Origin: Pratylenchus scribneri
Lineage: Eukaryota > Nematoda > Chromadorea > Rhabditida > Pratylenchidae
Assembly (NCBI GenBank): GCA_030063045.1
Contig: JAQSEB010000065.1
Span: 310,001 to 374,000 of the forward strand
Direction: 5' to 3'
DNA length: 64,000 bases
Shown: piece by piece, positions 10,914 through 39,116 of the stretch
Layout of the letters: each line of letters opens with the position of its first letter
Position numbering within the stretch: the first letter of the stretch is position 1
Notes under the pieces: generated by a model
Told to the model about the DNA's origin: nothing
Seen by the model: the letters and a program-made list of their open reading frames with translations, nothing else
Database searches by the model: none
Program-made: the position numbers and the translations under genes

Positions 10914-12666
10914 TATTAAAAATATTTGAATAAGAATTTTTATCTAATCAAATAAATTATTAAACATCTACATATTCGTGCTTAAATATAACAAAATTCA
11001 ATGAAATAAATTCCATTCCCGGCCATATGTGCTTAGAAAAATTATTGAATCATCTATATTCTATACTATACAGCATTCAATTATCAATTCATTTTAAGAA
11101 AGGAAATTTATTGAAATATTTATTCGCAATTCTAAAATGTTTTGTTATTCATCACACCAATCCAGCATTCATGAATTTTTTGATTCTAAATATATATAGA
11201 AAAGCTTTCAACGCAAAGAACAATTGAAACACACAAGAATGAATGAATATTGAAAAAAAAACGCATTGAATCATTGCCATTTCTAGAATCAAAAAATTGA
11301 GAGAGCCATTTGCCATCAATTGTTAAAAAAATATGAGAAGAATGTGGGATTAAATTAACAATAAGAAAATTTTTAGATGGAATAAAATTAAATTAAATTA
11401 ATGATTTATAATGATTAAATAAAAAATCGATAAAAAATTTCAAGCAATTATAATTAATTTCACACTTAATTTCTCAATTGCTCAATTAATATTCATAATT
11501 GCAATCTGCATCGTCCCTTCAAAACTGCATCCATCAAAATCTGTCATTTTTCTTTTTTTCCTCGAGCAACAATTATGCAAGGGATAAAAATACGATAAAG
11601 GATATTTTAGCATGGAAAAAATAAAATTCTTATATTTATTTCCTTCATTAATTTCTTAAGTTAAATTAAATAGTATTTTATGAAAAATATTTAAAGGTCG
11701 TATGAATAGGGAATTTTCGAAAATTTGGCCAAAATATGAATTTTCTCTGTAACATTGTACTTTCCTCTTACAGCTCAACATCCAATAATAATAATGGTTC
11801 AATAATCAAAAAAAACAGCTCATTTCTGTTTTGGTACTTATTGGTTATTGCCGATAAAAAATCTTTCTTAAATTCATTGAATTCTATTGTGAATAACCGT
11901 GCGAAGACAATTCCTAAACAGACAAAGGCGGTGCAAATGTTGGCGATTCCTAAAACGGCGCAAATGGGGATTATTCCTTATTCTGATTATTCTGATTCTG
12001 ATTTTATTTTGATTCTGATTTTATTCTGATTTTTAATTCTGATTTTATTCTGATTCTGATTTTATTCTGTTTTTTAATTCTGATTTTATTTAAATTTTCT
12101 TATTGCCATTATTTTAAATTTAAATCACAAATTTAAATTATTTACACTGTTTTAAGAATCGCCCACATTTGCATTGTTTAGGAATTGTCCTGGCAAGGTG
12201 AATAACAAATTGTCATCGTTTAATTTAATGCTGCCACAGGGCTAAATTATTGAATTTTTTTTGCAGAGAAATTGTTCAATTAGCAAATTATTTTAAGACC
12301 AATTCAGATTGAATTTATTAGGGAAAGAATTATTAATCGCTCATGTTTTTACTAAAAATATCTGACTAATATGACATTTGTCGCATTTTTGATTCCTTAT
12401 CCGATTTTTGACAAAAAAAAGCTTCACCTACACCCAAATAACAATAACAATTCAATCAAAATTTTATTTAGATTTATTGGAATTGAACCAAGAAGAAATA
12501 TAAAAATTATAATTTGGAATTTTGATTGTGTGAATTTTGGAATGGAAATGGATATAAAATATGGAGCAAATATATTGTGAAAAGGGGATACGCGTGAAAA
12601 TTTCAAAAATTTTAGTGCCATTCAAAATGCCTTCCAAATTCTTAATAATTTATTTTTTTTTCTTAT
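10914..12666. other. A/T-rich intergenic region
   Basis: No convincing gene. An 'attctgatttta' microsatellite lies at about 11980-12090. A short inverted repeat ('attcctaaacagacaaaggc' near 11910 against the complement of 'catttgcattgtttaggaat' near 12170) recalls the inner ends of the hAT-like element at 18.3 kb. The 97-codon frame at 11736-12029 is low complexity and runs into the microsatellite. Confidence 0.45.
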
Positions 12667-27922
<15,256 letters not shown>

Positions 27923-29990
27923 TTTTGCTAAAATGGCATCGGAAATTAATTTTCTTAGACTATTTTTAGAGGAGAAGGAGGCGGAGTATAAATTGAATTT
28001 TTACAAATTCTCTGGTAATTAGGGAATTATTTTCCAATCCAAAATAAAACCGAAAAAGTTTTCGTGGATTTATATTTATTAGATGATCCTTTGATTTTCG
28101 AATTCGGCCGAAAAATAAATGGCTAAAAATATCGATATAGATTGAATGATTATTTTTTAATTCAATTTTAATGGAAAATAAAAAATATTGAAGGGAAAGA
28201 ACATCACATCTAAATACACTCAAATAATGGAATTTGGGAATTGAGGAAAAAAGAATTTTGGTGAATAATATAAAAAAAGAGTAGGACAGACACAAAATTG
28301 TGCCGTGGATTGTGGGTGGCCTCTGGCCAAATTGGTCGAGGAAAGAGGGAAAGGACCGTCGGCCAATTTAGTTTTTTCGGCACTTTTTTTACGTTTTATT
28401 TCCCAAAAGTATGTAAAAAATGTATTTTTATAAGCAATTTTGTCACATTTATTGGACAAAAATAGCCGCCAATTTACATTTGTAAACAACATTTTTGGAA
28501 GCAAATATAGAAAAGGGCAGAAATAAACCGAGACTCCCGCCGACGAAGGGGGAATTCGGGCAAAATTGATTGATTTTCTCATATTTCTCTATGTGGGAAT
28601 TATATATTTTCGGCGGAGGGAACAAGAACAAGTATAGGAGAGGAGAGAGGATTATTTGCTTGGGGCGAAGAATCGAGGCGAACGCGACCGTCGGTCGTCC
28701 ATGGAAAGAAAGACGGGGGGAAATTTATTGCATTTGTGCGCGACCGCGAGACAAGCGAAGGCGCCGCACACAAATTGGGGGAAATCGGCAAAAGAGTTGA
28801 GGGAAAGAGAATTATGCTTGAGGCAAAATTCGTGATATTAAAATTTTTAGAGGGCTAATTAACATTTTTTAATGAGCCAAAAATGGTCAAAAACCGTAAA
28901 TTTTTGGGCAGAAATTGAAAATAATTTATTAAAAATATTTTTCCCAATTAAAATGGCCTTATAAAAAAAGCCTTTAGGGCATTTTCTCTTTCCCTTTACC
29001 TTAAAAAATCTTTTAAAAAAAAAAGCATTAAATCCGCGCCAATGAGCCTATTGGCCATATGGCCAAACTTTTATGGCCAAATTCATTCAAGGAGAAATTC
29101 AAGGAAAAATAGCACGCTAAAAAGGTAGAATATAATTCTTTCATTCATTACCCAATGATGAGAGAAATTTGCGGGGTCGAGGGACTCGAGAATGGCTGAG
29201 GAAGGAGAGCGCAGAAGCCATCAAAAATTTGGGTTGGAAATTGGAATGGACAGCGCAGCTAGAGAGAGGCAAAGGGAAGGCCGCACGCGGCGCAAATGGG
29301 GAAAAGCCGAGGCAACAAGCACACCGAAAAGGGGGGATGTCGATTTTCTTGTTTTGTTGAGAAATGGGAAAAGAAAGAGGAAAATGGGCACAAAGATGCC
29401 GAAAGGGACATGGAAAAAGGGAGGAAAATTTAAAAAATACTTTTAAACGGTGCGATGGAATTTTGTGCCCTGTGGGCTTATTGGACCAAATATTTTTTGA
29501 AATTAAACTCAAAAATAATTATTATTTTTGGGAAGAAACACTGTCAATGCCAATAATGCCTTAGAGCCTTTCCTATTTATCCTACTGTACCACCACTGTA
29601 TTTACCAAATCACCCCGACACCCTATAAATTAAATATTACCCCAATCTACCTTTAAAACCCACAATTTTCCCACCAAAATATTCATTTGTGAGTAAGTTC
29701 TGTTATTTGATTTTCCCTTACAATAAATAATCTTTCACTTCATATCCCTAACCCGTTTTTTGGGCGACTAGGGGGGCTTATTAGGCTTATTAGGGAGGGG
29801 TTAGGCCCCGGCGAGGCCCGAGAGCCAAGCCTAGGCCCACTCTCAACCCAAACAACTTTAGCCCTAAATTTGGACTAATAAACATAAAAACTTTCCACAA
29901 TTGTACAAAAAATCAGAAATCAGAATTCTTTCCGGAATGAAATACAATATAAAATCGGAATATATTGTTTCTAAATTTGCCTAAAGCAAA
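27923..29990. other. Intergenic region upstream of RABGAP1, with a GC-rich block
   Basis: From 28480 to 29430 the sequence is GC-richer and purine-rich on the plus strand, with overlapping open frames on both strands. None has exon signals or recognisable protein. The block holds GCGCCGCACACAAA at 28761. I read it as promoter or 5' untranslated DNA. From 29560 to 29980 there is no feature I can name. Confidence 0.45.
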
Positions 29991-31016
29991 TTATTTACCT
30001 CCTTCGAAATGCCCTCTCTTCAGCATCGTCAATGATGCCATCATTCGTCGTTGTTTTTCCTGCCTTTTTGAATGCTTTTGTTGTTGTTGATTTTCACAAT
30101 GATTCATCATTCGGCGTCGATGTTGCCAATTTATTGTTTTTTGGCCTTCAAATAATCCAATTTTTCCTCCAAATTTTTCTTTTTCAATAAATAAATTTGT
30201 ATTGTTTTGAACAATTTTTGCTGATGAATTTTTCCCTTTTTTACCACCATCAATCAACTTTTTGTGCAAATCATAAATTTTCTCACTTTTTCGACGATGT
30301 TTTATTCGATTTGCATTCATTTTTCCATTGTTGTCTTTTTGATCTAAAATGTTAAAATAATTAAAATATCTTTTTTTCAATTTAATGAATCATAAACATA
30401 TTAAATATGTAAAGAACCGTATCTTTCCTATTAGAAGCCCAAGTTTAATTTAATTTGAGAATTAGATTTAAAATAGAATTTTATAAAATAAATATGTTGA
30501 AATTTTATTTGCAAAAATTGAAAATGAGTGCGAATATTTTACTAAAATCAGTATTTTTTACTGTTGGAATTAAAGCATAGGCCTACCTTTCTCCATCTCT
30601 GTTTTTTGCCTTAAATTTCGGCCATTTTCCGTTTCTATTTCATTGTTACTGCTCCAACTTTTCTGTTGCATTTTCCAATCCCCATCACTGTCAAATGAAG
30701 AATCCGAAGAGGATTCAGAAGAGCCCAAACTTGTCGTTGATGAATTTAATGAATAAGCAGAGTAGCTGGAAGAAGAAGAATATGAAGAATTCGAAGATAA
30801 ACTGGAAGAACGACACAGCAAAGAGGACAGTGGCGGAGAAGAGGAATCGGCACTCAAATTTTGTCGCACATTTTGACGGCGAAGGCATCGAAATGGAGGA
30901 AACGATGCTGGAGACGGTGTGTTTGATAAAAATATTGGAGATGCAAATGAGAGAGGAAAATCTTCCGGAAAATTGTAATCATCTGGGTTTAATTGGAAGG
31001 AATCAGCAAATTCCAT
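29991..31016 (-). CDS. Ser-rich, basic-tailed protein of unknown function
   Basis: Two exons, 31016-30587 and 30343-29991, join with phase 1 to give 260 residues ending in TAA. The N-terminal half is acidic then very Ser-rich (SSSSSYSAYSLNSSTTSLGS) with the start MEFADSFQLNPDDYNFPEDF. The C-terminal half is Lys/Arg/Gln-rich, with NANRIKHRRKSEKIYDLHKK and WQHRRRMMNHC. No signal peptide or membrane segment. An intrinsically disordered nuclear protein would fit, but I recognise no family. The donor GTAGGC and acceptor TTTTAG are good, which supports a real gene. Confidence 0.62.
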
Positions 31017-32942
31017 TCAATAACTGAAATTATAATTAAAAAATAAACATGATATTTTTTCGGAGAAAAGTAGCGGAATAAATTAAGGATAAAAAAAGTT
31101 CGCCACACACACAAAAATCGAATAAATAATATAAATATTTGAATTTTAATTTGCTTATTTGAGGCTTATTTACTGGCCAAATTTCAATGATTTTAATAAT
31201 TGATAAAAAGATTTTTCATAATTTTGTGGGAGTTTTTGTTTTATGAATTGAGTAAAAATGCAATAAAATTGAGGATAAATTAATTAAAATCCTCTAATTA
31301 AACAGTCCAAAGTATCATCGGTTGGGTTTTTTAAAACGACGTCTATAATAAAATGCTGAACAAATTGATGAGCTTAAATTTGACGAAAAAATTGAATGAC
31401 TGGATTCATTGCATTTGAAAAAATATTTTTGTATTTGTTTAAAGCCTAAAATGATTCAATCAAAATTAAGAAATTAAAATTTTATTTTTTATTTTTAAAT
31501 GTAGAAATTCCCGAAATAAAAGGAAAATACTTTTCCTTAGTTTCACGGCTTTTATGCCCAACAACGGTTCATTTTATGACACTAACCTTTTAAAGAAATG
31601 AATGAGTAATTAAAAGGGACACGATTTTATCAGTTAATTTGGGAAAAAAAAGTGGCAAAATCAAGGAAGGTACCAAAAAGACTGCTCGCCCTCCTTTTTG
31701 GCTTCAAATGAAGGAGGGAATAATGGTTCTTTCCTTTAGAGTTCACGTCGTGTTGGATGGGCCCTTGGCCAAAGGAGGAAAAGAATATGGGAATAAAAAG
31801 GAAAAAAGAAAAGTAGATATAGTAGAGGCAGTCAAGAGTCAGGCAAGAAAAAGTGCACATTTATTAATTTAATGGAATTTCTCTCTTCTGTGAACATGGA
31901 AATGGGAAATAAATAAATTGCCTCACAATTAAAAAGACAGAATTATTTAGTGCAAAACACGAGGAATTAAAACAGGCGGAATTATTCTAATAAGTTGACC
32001 AGGCGGAATTATTCTAACTAAACAGGCGGAATTATTCTAAGTTGGTCAGGCGGAATTATTCTAAGTTGACCAGGCGGAATTATTCTAACTAAACAGGCGG
32101 AATTATTCTAACTAAACAGGCGGAATTATTCTAACTAAACAGGCGGAATTATTCTAAGTTGACCAGGCGGAATTATTCTAACTAAACAGGCGGAATTATT
32201 CTAAGTTGACCAGGCGTAATTATTCTAACTAAACAGGCGGAATTATTCTAACTAAACAGGCGGAATTATTCTAATCTAACTAAACAGGCGGAATTATTCT
32301 AACTAAACAGGCGGAATTATTCTAACTAAACAGGCGGAATTATTCTAACTAAACAGGCGGAATTATTCTAACTAAACAGGCGGAATTATTCTAACTAAAC
32401 AGGCGGAATTATTCTAACTAAACAGGCGGAATTATTCTAACTAAACAGGCGGAATTATTCTAACTAAACAGGCGGAATTATTCTAAGTTGACTAGGCGGA
32501 ACTATTTAATATAAATCAAATGATCATATATTCTTACCCAATTCCATTCTATTTAAATTCCGGATTTTGTATGCAATAAATCAACATTTTTTAATGAATC
32601 AACAACATTTTAATTTTATTCTATTACAACAATCGAATAAAATTATGGAAGTATGAACTGGACCTGATGCTAATATAAGTGAATTTGGGAAACAAAATTA
32701 CATTAAATAAATTGTATAAAGCTAAAGTTGGGAGAATTCTGCATTCAATGGAAAAATATCGATTTATGAAGTAGAAAACAATTTAAATTATTCAAATTTA
32801 ATAAATTAGCCAAGAATTGGAGTATTATTCTTATGAAAAAATTATTGAAAATTTATCAAAATAATTAAAATGAAATAAAAAAATATAACAAAAAAATCAT
32901 TTGGCCTATTAAAATGGGAAAAAACAATTTTGCTAATCCAAA
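31017..32942. other. Intergenic region containing minisatellite array 2
   Basis: No gene found. The paired open frames at 31630-31872 mirror each other on opposite strands without splice or family support. The rest is A/T-rich except for the array. Confidence 0.5.
31968..32512. repeat. Minisatellite of 'caggcggaattattctaact' units, array 2
   Basis: About 23 units of the same CAGGCGGAATTATTCTAA repeat found at 20.57 kb. Two tail types alternate here, 'ctaaa' and 'gttgac', and the last third is nearly pure 'ctaaa'. Confidence 0.92.
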
Positions 32943-35802
32943 TCAACCATTATTCTCTTCTTCCTCTCCATCATAATATTCCCGGAGTATTTCCATCCTC
33001 GGGAACCATGTTTCCTGCTGCCATTGGGCCAATTGGACACGGGCCATTTGAAAATGAAGAATTGCGCGCAACAAATGCCGGAGGCAAAATTCGGGCCAAA
33101 GTACGTTGGGTTCAAAGTGCAAATAGGTGGAATTGCGAATCTTTAAAAATTGGAAATTATTGAAATTTTTGAGAAATTAGTTTTTTTTTTAATTTTTACC
33201 TTAATTTTAGTAATTTTAAATATATGTATTTAAAATTTTTTTCAGTAATTTTTTTCGAAATTTTAAAAAATAAAAATATCAAAGGAGTAAAATTTACCTG
33301 GAAAAGCATAAAATCGCTGAGCCTCATTTCGCTGGTCCTCACGAACATGTCCAATGGGAGGCTGTCCCGTGTGTCCAAATGTGCGTTGATCAATTGGCGA
33401 TCAATTTCACTATAAAAATTAATTAAATTAAAAAATAAAAATTTAATTTATTAGATCTTCCAATTTTCCCCTTTAACTTACTCCTCTTGAATTTGTCCAC
33501 TCTGAACTTTTTGTCGAATTTCCTCGAATGCCCGTGTAATTTCATCGGTCGATGTGTAGGCCAAACAAATGTTCAACGAAGTGCTGGAATTTAATAATAA
33601 TATTATATTTTTTATTTGGTCAAAATATTATTTTCAATTTAAAAATATCGAAAATTTATAAAAAAAAGATTTTGTTTTGGATTTAATCAAATTAAATTTT
33701 TGGATTCACCTGCATTCTTTGCCTTCAGCCAATGCCTCAATTTGGCCAATTAATTGTTGAATTTGTGGTGGAAGCAATTTTCGATTACCAAAAAATCGAA
33801 TGCGCAATTTTCGTTCGGCCAATTGATCCCTAAAAAATTTTAATGGAAATTAAATTTAAAAATTTTTATATAATTTTTTTTATTAATTTCTCGAATATTA
33901 AAATAAATGGATTATTTTTAAATCCCAGAAGAATTTTAATGAAAAATCCAGAACAATTTAACCCGAAAATTGCTTTTAAATTAAAAATTGAAAATATTTT
34001 CAAAAATGATTCATTTTAATTAATTAATATTTAATTAAATTTTTAAAATTTTTTAAATATTTTTAAATTTGGTTATTTTTTAAATATTTATTTAAATTCC
34101 CAATTATTTTTTGGCTTACCTGCTCTCCAACAATTGTTTGAATTTTTGTTCAGCCAATTCCATCAATCCCTGCACCTCCTCCTCCGGTCGTTTGAAATTT
34201 TCAATGCTGAATGCGTACACCGTGATTTCGGACAATTCAAACCAATCACACCAATCGAGGACCTTCAAACAGAAATTGGAAATTTATTATTCAAATTGCG
34301 AAATTTTTTAATTTTTATTTCTCATTTAAAAATTAAATTTTCTTATTAAAATCTCAAAAATTTTTAAAAAGAAAATAGTTTTAATTATTAAGACTCGGAT
34401 TTCTAGGTTTTGACTTATTTCGACACTTTTTTCGGAGAAAGTTTCATTAGAAAAATGGAAATAAAAACCAATGATAACCGCTTTTGAGCTTTCCGAAATT
34501 ATATTGCTGAACTTCACAGAAAATCAATGAACACCTATTTTAAGTTTTTTTTGTGGAGGTCTAAAAATCTTGGCCTTATCAATTAATTATTTAATAAAAT
34601 AATTGCCTTAAATATGCAAGTTTTTTTTGTCATAAATGGTGTTATCGATTCAATTAGTTGTTAATTTTTATTACTTCCTCATTTAATTTTAAACCTTGGT
34701 TAACTGCTCAAAACCGCGCTGATGGCCGTCAAGAACCGATTTGCACTGGTTGGACTGTCGCGCAAAACGCCGATTCCCATCCATCACAAAGGCAATGTGC
34801 CGTGGCATTGGACCAAGCTTAAAAATTTTAAGTGTTTTTTAATAATTCAAAATTACCAATTTTATTTTAAAATTTAAATCAATTTTAAGAGGGAATTTCT
34901 CGTTATTTGAGAAGAGATATATAATTTTCGATGTTTTTTTTGCCTTATTAACTTCCGAATCAACTTTGTTTTTCGTTAATTAAATTTCCCAAAATTGGTC
35001 TTTTGTAAATGTTCATTACAAAACAATCCAGTCCTTTTCTTAAATTCTTGTTCAAAATGTTTATAATTTTAAGGTATAATTAAAATAATTTTAAAACCTT
35101 GAGTATCCAAACGACCAGCCAAGCCCACCAGGGTTTTTGTTGTCTCAAAAACCAACCGCCCGTTCCATTCCCTTCTTCGCTCTCTTTCGATGTGATTTTT
35201 TCATGCGGCCTAAAAAATCTTCATAAAATTCATTCAAATCACTCAAAAACCACCCCAAAGCGGCGCCGTTTATAATAATTACTCATCAAGAACTGTACCA
35301 ATTTTAATGAATTTAGTATCAAATTAAAGAGCAGACTTTAGGCTATCAAATGATATTAATTTTATTTAAATAGATTAAGAATTGATGCAAGTTATGTCCA
35401 AAAACTAATGAAAAATTTGTAATCCAGAAGTAAAGCGAATTTCAAAAGGTTTTTGTGAACAATTCTATCAATTATGAATTAATTTAAATAAAATTAATAT
35501 CATTTTTAATAGCCAAAAGTCTGCTCTTTAATTTGATGCCGAAATCATCCAAATAAGTTCAGACCTTGATGAGTTATTATTAAAACGGCGCCAAAATGAA
35601 CCCTCGAAAACCTTTTCTCCAGCCCATTTTGTGCATGGCCATTTTCGTGATTGGCCATGGCCGTTTTCCGATGAATTATGCTGCCATTTTGATGCATTTT
35701 CAGTGGAGATTTTTTCTTTTTCATCGCTGTATTTTCATTTGATGTAGAATTTGTGGAATAAAATGAATTGAAAAAACTGGTGAATGAGGAGAAAAAGGCC
35801 AT
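32943..35802 (-). CDS. DHDDS: Dehydrodolichyl diphosphate synthase (cis-prenyltransferase)
   Basis: Eight exons in frame: 35802-35612, 35209-35098, 34817-34695, 34262-34120, 33829-33710, 33583-33482, 33409-33298 and 33140-32943; 366 residues (human DHDDS 333). Diagnostic blocks: PRHIAFVMDGNRRFAR (~106-121), EITVYAFSIENFKRPEEEV, LNICLAYTSTDEITRA, RTSEMRLSDF and NVLWPEF. The enzyme adds isoprene units to farnesyl diphosphate on the ER membrane to make the dolichol precursor used in glycosylation. It works with the NUS1 subunit in animals. The N-terminal ~100 residues are unconserved apart from a WWAWLVVWILK segment likely to touch the membrane. Oddity: the usual RTSGExRLS block lacks its Gly here. 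The exon 1 donor (AAAAG/GTTTTC) is weak but is the only one giving frame. Confidence 0.9.
35262..35592. mobile_element. Foldback MITE in DHDDS intron 1
   Basis: Inverted arms of about 130 bp. The left begins GGCGCCGTTTATAATAATTA and the right is the complement of 'ttattattaaaacggcgcc'. Both arms contain 'aaattaaagagcagact', the sequence also found in the 6.1- and 10.4-kb elements. The palindromic GGCGCC ends prevent a clear call of the target duplication. Confidence 0.7.
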
Positions 35803-36011
35803 TTCCAAAAAAAACAATTTCTAGACTAGTCGATTTACATATAATTAAATTTAAAAATATTTTGTAAATTAAATATTAAATAAATTATATTGATTAATTC
35901 ACATATTTATTTTAAAATTATTCATTCAAATAAATTTTATTTCAAAAAAAAGAACAAAACAATTTATAATTAGGAAATTCATATTATAATTGGCAAACAG
36001 TAATCAAATAT

Positions 36012-38858
36012 TTATTGAATTTCTTCCGTTGCAACATCCACTTTCTCCGGGGGAGCGTAAGGGCCAAGGGCGGCATATTCCCGAAGTTTTTCCATGGTTT
36101 CGGCATCAATTTGTTTGGAAGAGGATTCCACCAATTTGCACACAAAATCATGTTTCAGTTGAAGGCCAACTACTGAGAATGGCCGCTCACGGTTGAGGAT
36201 GTAATCGATGAACCTATTTTTGAGGGAATTTTTATTAAAATTTATAATGAAAATTTGGAATTTAGCAATTTTTTTATTTAAAAATTTTATTTTTTGTGTA
36301 GAAATGTACTTTAGAAGATATAAAAATTGATAAACGTGGGTAAACATTTCCGAAAAAAATAGCTTCCTATGAACGGATTCGAACCCGAGACCTAAATTTT
36401 GTAATAAAAGTCCTCTACTTTTGGGTCAAAAATTCGAAATTTTATTCATAACTTAATCCAACACATATAGATGAGCTTAAAGCACGAATTGGATTTTGCA
36501 TAAAAGTAAAAAATTATGGCGGCGATTTTTAGTTTGGCAAGTAAGGCTTAGCTTTAGGATTAAGACTCAGTTTTGGCTTTTTCAATGGTATAATTTTAAT
36601 TTTTGAATTTATGGAAAAACCAATAGCAGATTCATACTCAGCTCAGCTCGCCGAGATGCGTTGATTGATATATTTTTGATGATTTTAAAATTTTTTAAAT
36701 TTTGAAAAAAATTTTTAATTGACAATAAAAAAAATTCAAAATTTTAGTGGATTTTGCATAAATTCCAAAAACTCGAAAAAAAGCAAACCCGTCAATTTGC
36801 AGAAATTTGGCCGGTCCCCATTCATGTTTGGTCAAGGCGAGCAAAACATGCAAAGCGGCAATTTGCACAGCGTCAAATGGCATTTTCAAGCATTGGAAGA
36901 GAAGTTGGGGGAATGGGCCACCCAGCTCGTTGAACCAGTTTTGGAGAATTGTGGACGATTCCAATTGGGCATTTTTTGGGTCGAATGAATTGAAAATTGT
37001 GTAAATTGCGTCCAAATAGGAAGCCTTCAACTCCGGCATTCCACCACCAGTGGCCACCGCCGCACCCAAATGGTTCATCGCCTTGGCCATATTGTGTGGA
37101 CCTGAAGATTTTTTAATCAATATTTATCGATTCAAGTTTTTGAATAAACAAAACTCAAGGTTTTTCGGAGCATTACATAACCAAAAAAATTTTTTTTGAA
37201 CCACTACTTGAATAGCTAAAACTCAAGGTTTTTGGACCATTACTTGAGTAACCAAAACTCAAGGTTTTTGGCCATTGCTTTAATAACCAAAACTCAAGGT
37301 TTTTTGGACCATTACTAGAATAACCTAAACTCAAGGTTTTTTGGACCAATTAATTATATAACTTAAGAACTCAAAGTTTTCGGACCATTATTTAAATAAC
37401 CAAAACTCAAGGTTTTTTGGACCATTGCTTTAATGGCTATAACTCAAGGTTTTTTGGTCATTGCTTTCATAGCTGTAACTCAAGGTTTTTTGGAATATTT
37501 TTCGCTCTAAATTATCGAAAAACCCCCAGAAGTTGGGGCTGAATGACCCAAAAAACCTTGAGATTTGTCGTCGCTCTACAATCCAATCAAACCAAAAATT
37601 TGCAATTTATTAAAATTGCTTACATTGCTGGCTTGAGAGGAATTGTTTAGCCCCGCTGGTCGTTGTGATTATTGCAAATGTCTCGAATGCCAATTTGCGT
37701 CGAACCGGATCGAATGCATCGAATCGATTGACCGCATCGAAAACATCGGCAGTGAAAAGTGGAAATTTTGTCAGTGAATTTGGATCTGCCGTGCTCAAAT
37801 AGCCAAAAAAGCGAATGCATGCTAAAAAATAATTAAAATTAAATTATTAAAAATGAGAAAAAACCAATGTATGGATGGCCAAGGTCCGGATTGGATTTTG
37901 TGTATTTGAAAAGTTCATAGATTTTTGTGAGCAATCCTATTTGCTCAAAATATTCAATATTTCGCCGACCGGAAGAGGCAATCTATAAAATTCGCAATTA
38001 AATTTTTGTAATTTCTTGTTATCGGGGGGAGGGGGCGGATGAAGAAGATGATGAGTTGTGGATGACGAAGATGAGATATTCATCTTTCTCATCATCATCT
38101 TCATCTTCACCATCATCTTCATCCTCGTCAGCATCTTCCTCATTATCATTTCCCTCATCATCATCCTCATCTTCACCATCATTCTTTTCATCATCTTCAC
38201 CATCATTCTCTTCATCATCTGCATCCTTCTCATCGTCATCTTCTTAATCATCTTTCATTCTGCATTATCATCATCCTCATCTTCTTCTTTGTCTTGCCCC
38301 CCCCCCCCCCACGATAATGACTTTATTTCCCCAAAAACTGGAAAGAACCAAAATATTTATTGATTTTCAAACCTCTGCTAAAATTTCCAATGCAGCCGCA
38401 CATCCGAGAAAATCTTTTGTATCCAATCCATCCGCGACCAATCCATCAATGAGTGGTTCGAGCCGTTGGAATTCATTGAAATTTGGAAGTATCATGGCTG
38501 CCCGAGTGAACTTTAAATTTGAAATTGTTGAGAAATTTAATTTTAAATTGATTAAAACCTGATGAATTTTGAATCGATTTTCGGAATTCTCAATGCCCGG
38601 AATCAGCTGGGAACGAAGCTGTTCAATGAAATGGGCATCTTTTATTCGGGTACGCAACTCGGTCTCATCCATTTCTTTGTCTGCGTCGATTAAATGCATT
38701 TTGGTTGGAGTGGTTTTGGGAATAATTGCTGATATCTTTGAGATTGGTAATTTGCTTAAAACTTGATAAAGTTTATGCTGATTTCTTGGCCTAACTATTA
38801 GAACTTTTCTTAGATCGGTTTTTTTGCCTATAGTTTTTGCCCTAAATATACACTGCAT
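36012..38858 (-). CDS. PSMD5: 26S proteasome assembly chaperone subunit PSMD5-like
   Basis: Six exons in frame: 38699 (or 38858)-38559, 38510-38373, 37982-37865, 37821-37624, 37101-36789 and 36213-36012. Armadillo-like helical blocks match the C-terminal two thirds of PSMD5/S5b: ACIRFFGYLSTADPNSLTKF, ALHVLLALTKHEWGPAKFLQ, DGFIDYILNRER and a C-terminal LREYAALGPYAPPEKV. PSMD5 is known to chaperone assembly of the proteasome base. The ATG at 38699 (CAAAATGC) gives 369 residues; the open frame extends to ATG 38858 (422). Human PSMD5 is 504, so the N-terminal helices are short or lie in exons I could not find. The long introns hold a minisatellite, a microsatellite and a tRNA-like repeat. Confidence 0.78.
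36300..36420 (-). repeat. T-arm-like dispersed repeat (family B), copy 1
   Basis: The minus strand reads 'aaaatttaggtctcgggttc' then 'gaatccgttcataggaagct' and a T-run. In a PSMD5 intron. Confidence 0.6.
37135..37560. repeat. Degenerate minisatellite, 'aactcaaggttttttggacc' unit
   Basis: About nine imperfect units of roughly 42 bp built on 'aactcaaggtttttxgaccattactt', filling PSMD5 intron 4. Related but more decayed units ('aaaacttaaggtttttagtg') fill DDX5 intron 5. Confidence 0.8.
38037..38316. repeat. (GAT/GAA)n microsatellite with poly-C tract in a PSMD5 intron
   Basis: The plus strand is 'catcatcttcatcttc' type repeat ending in a run of C at about 38299-38312. The repetitive open frames across it (63-104 codons of Ser, Met/Lys or Ile) are artefacts of the repeat. 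A 'ttatcggggggaggg' left edge and 'acgataatgac' right edge recall the 40.1-kb element. Confidence 0.85.
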
Positions 38859-39116
38859 AATTCAATTCCATGGTAAAATGACTATTCCCAAAAAAACATT
38901 CGAAGGATTTGGAAAAAAATCGATCGAAAATTTGAATAAATGGCTTTAAACCCAAGGAAGAAACTAGACTTAAAATTGGATCATGAATTAATATAAATAT
39001 CGGAAAAGAAACGCTTGATTATAATACAAAAAAAATAATGGAAAATAATTTTATTCAACTAAAATATCCGATAAGAGAACATATCCCAGTGTCAAATGTT
39101 TAATTAAATTGATAAA

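Noticed and set aside
30587..31016. Ser-rich frame as simple repeat artefact
   Set aside because: The artefact reading was itself dropped: the Ser codons are varied, and the exon joins in frame through good splice sites to a second exon, so it is kept as a gene.
38037..38316. Long Ser-, Ile- and Met/Lys-repeat open frames
   Set aside because: They are the reading frames of a CAT/CTT microsatellite in an intron; the repeats explain them on both strands. The same applies at 43027-43302 and 47394-47609.
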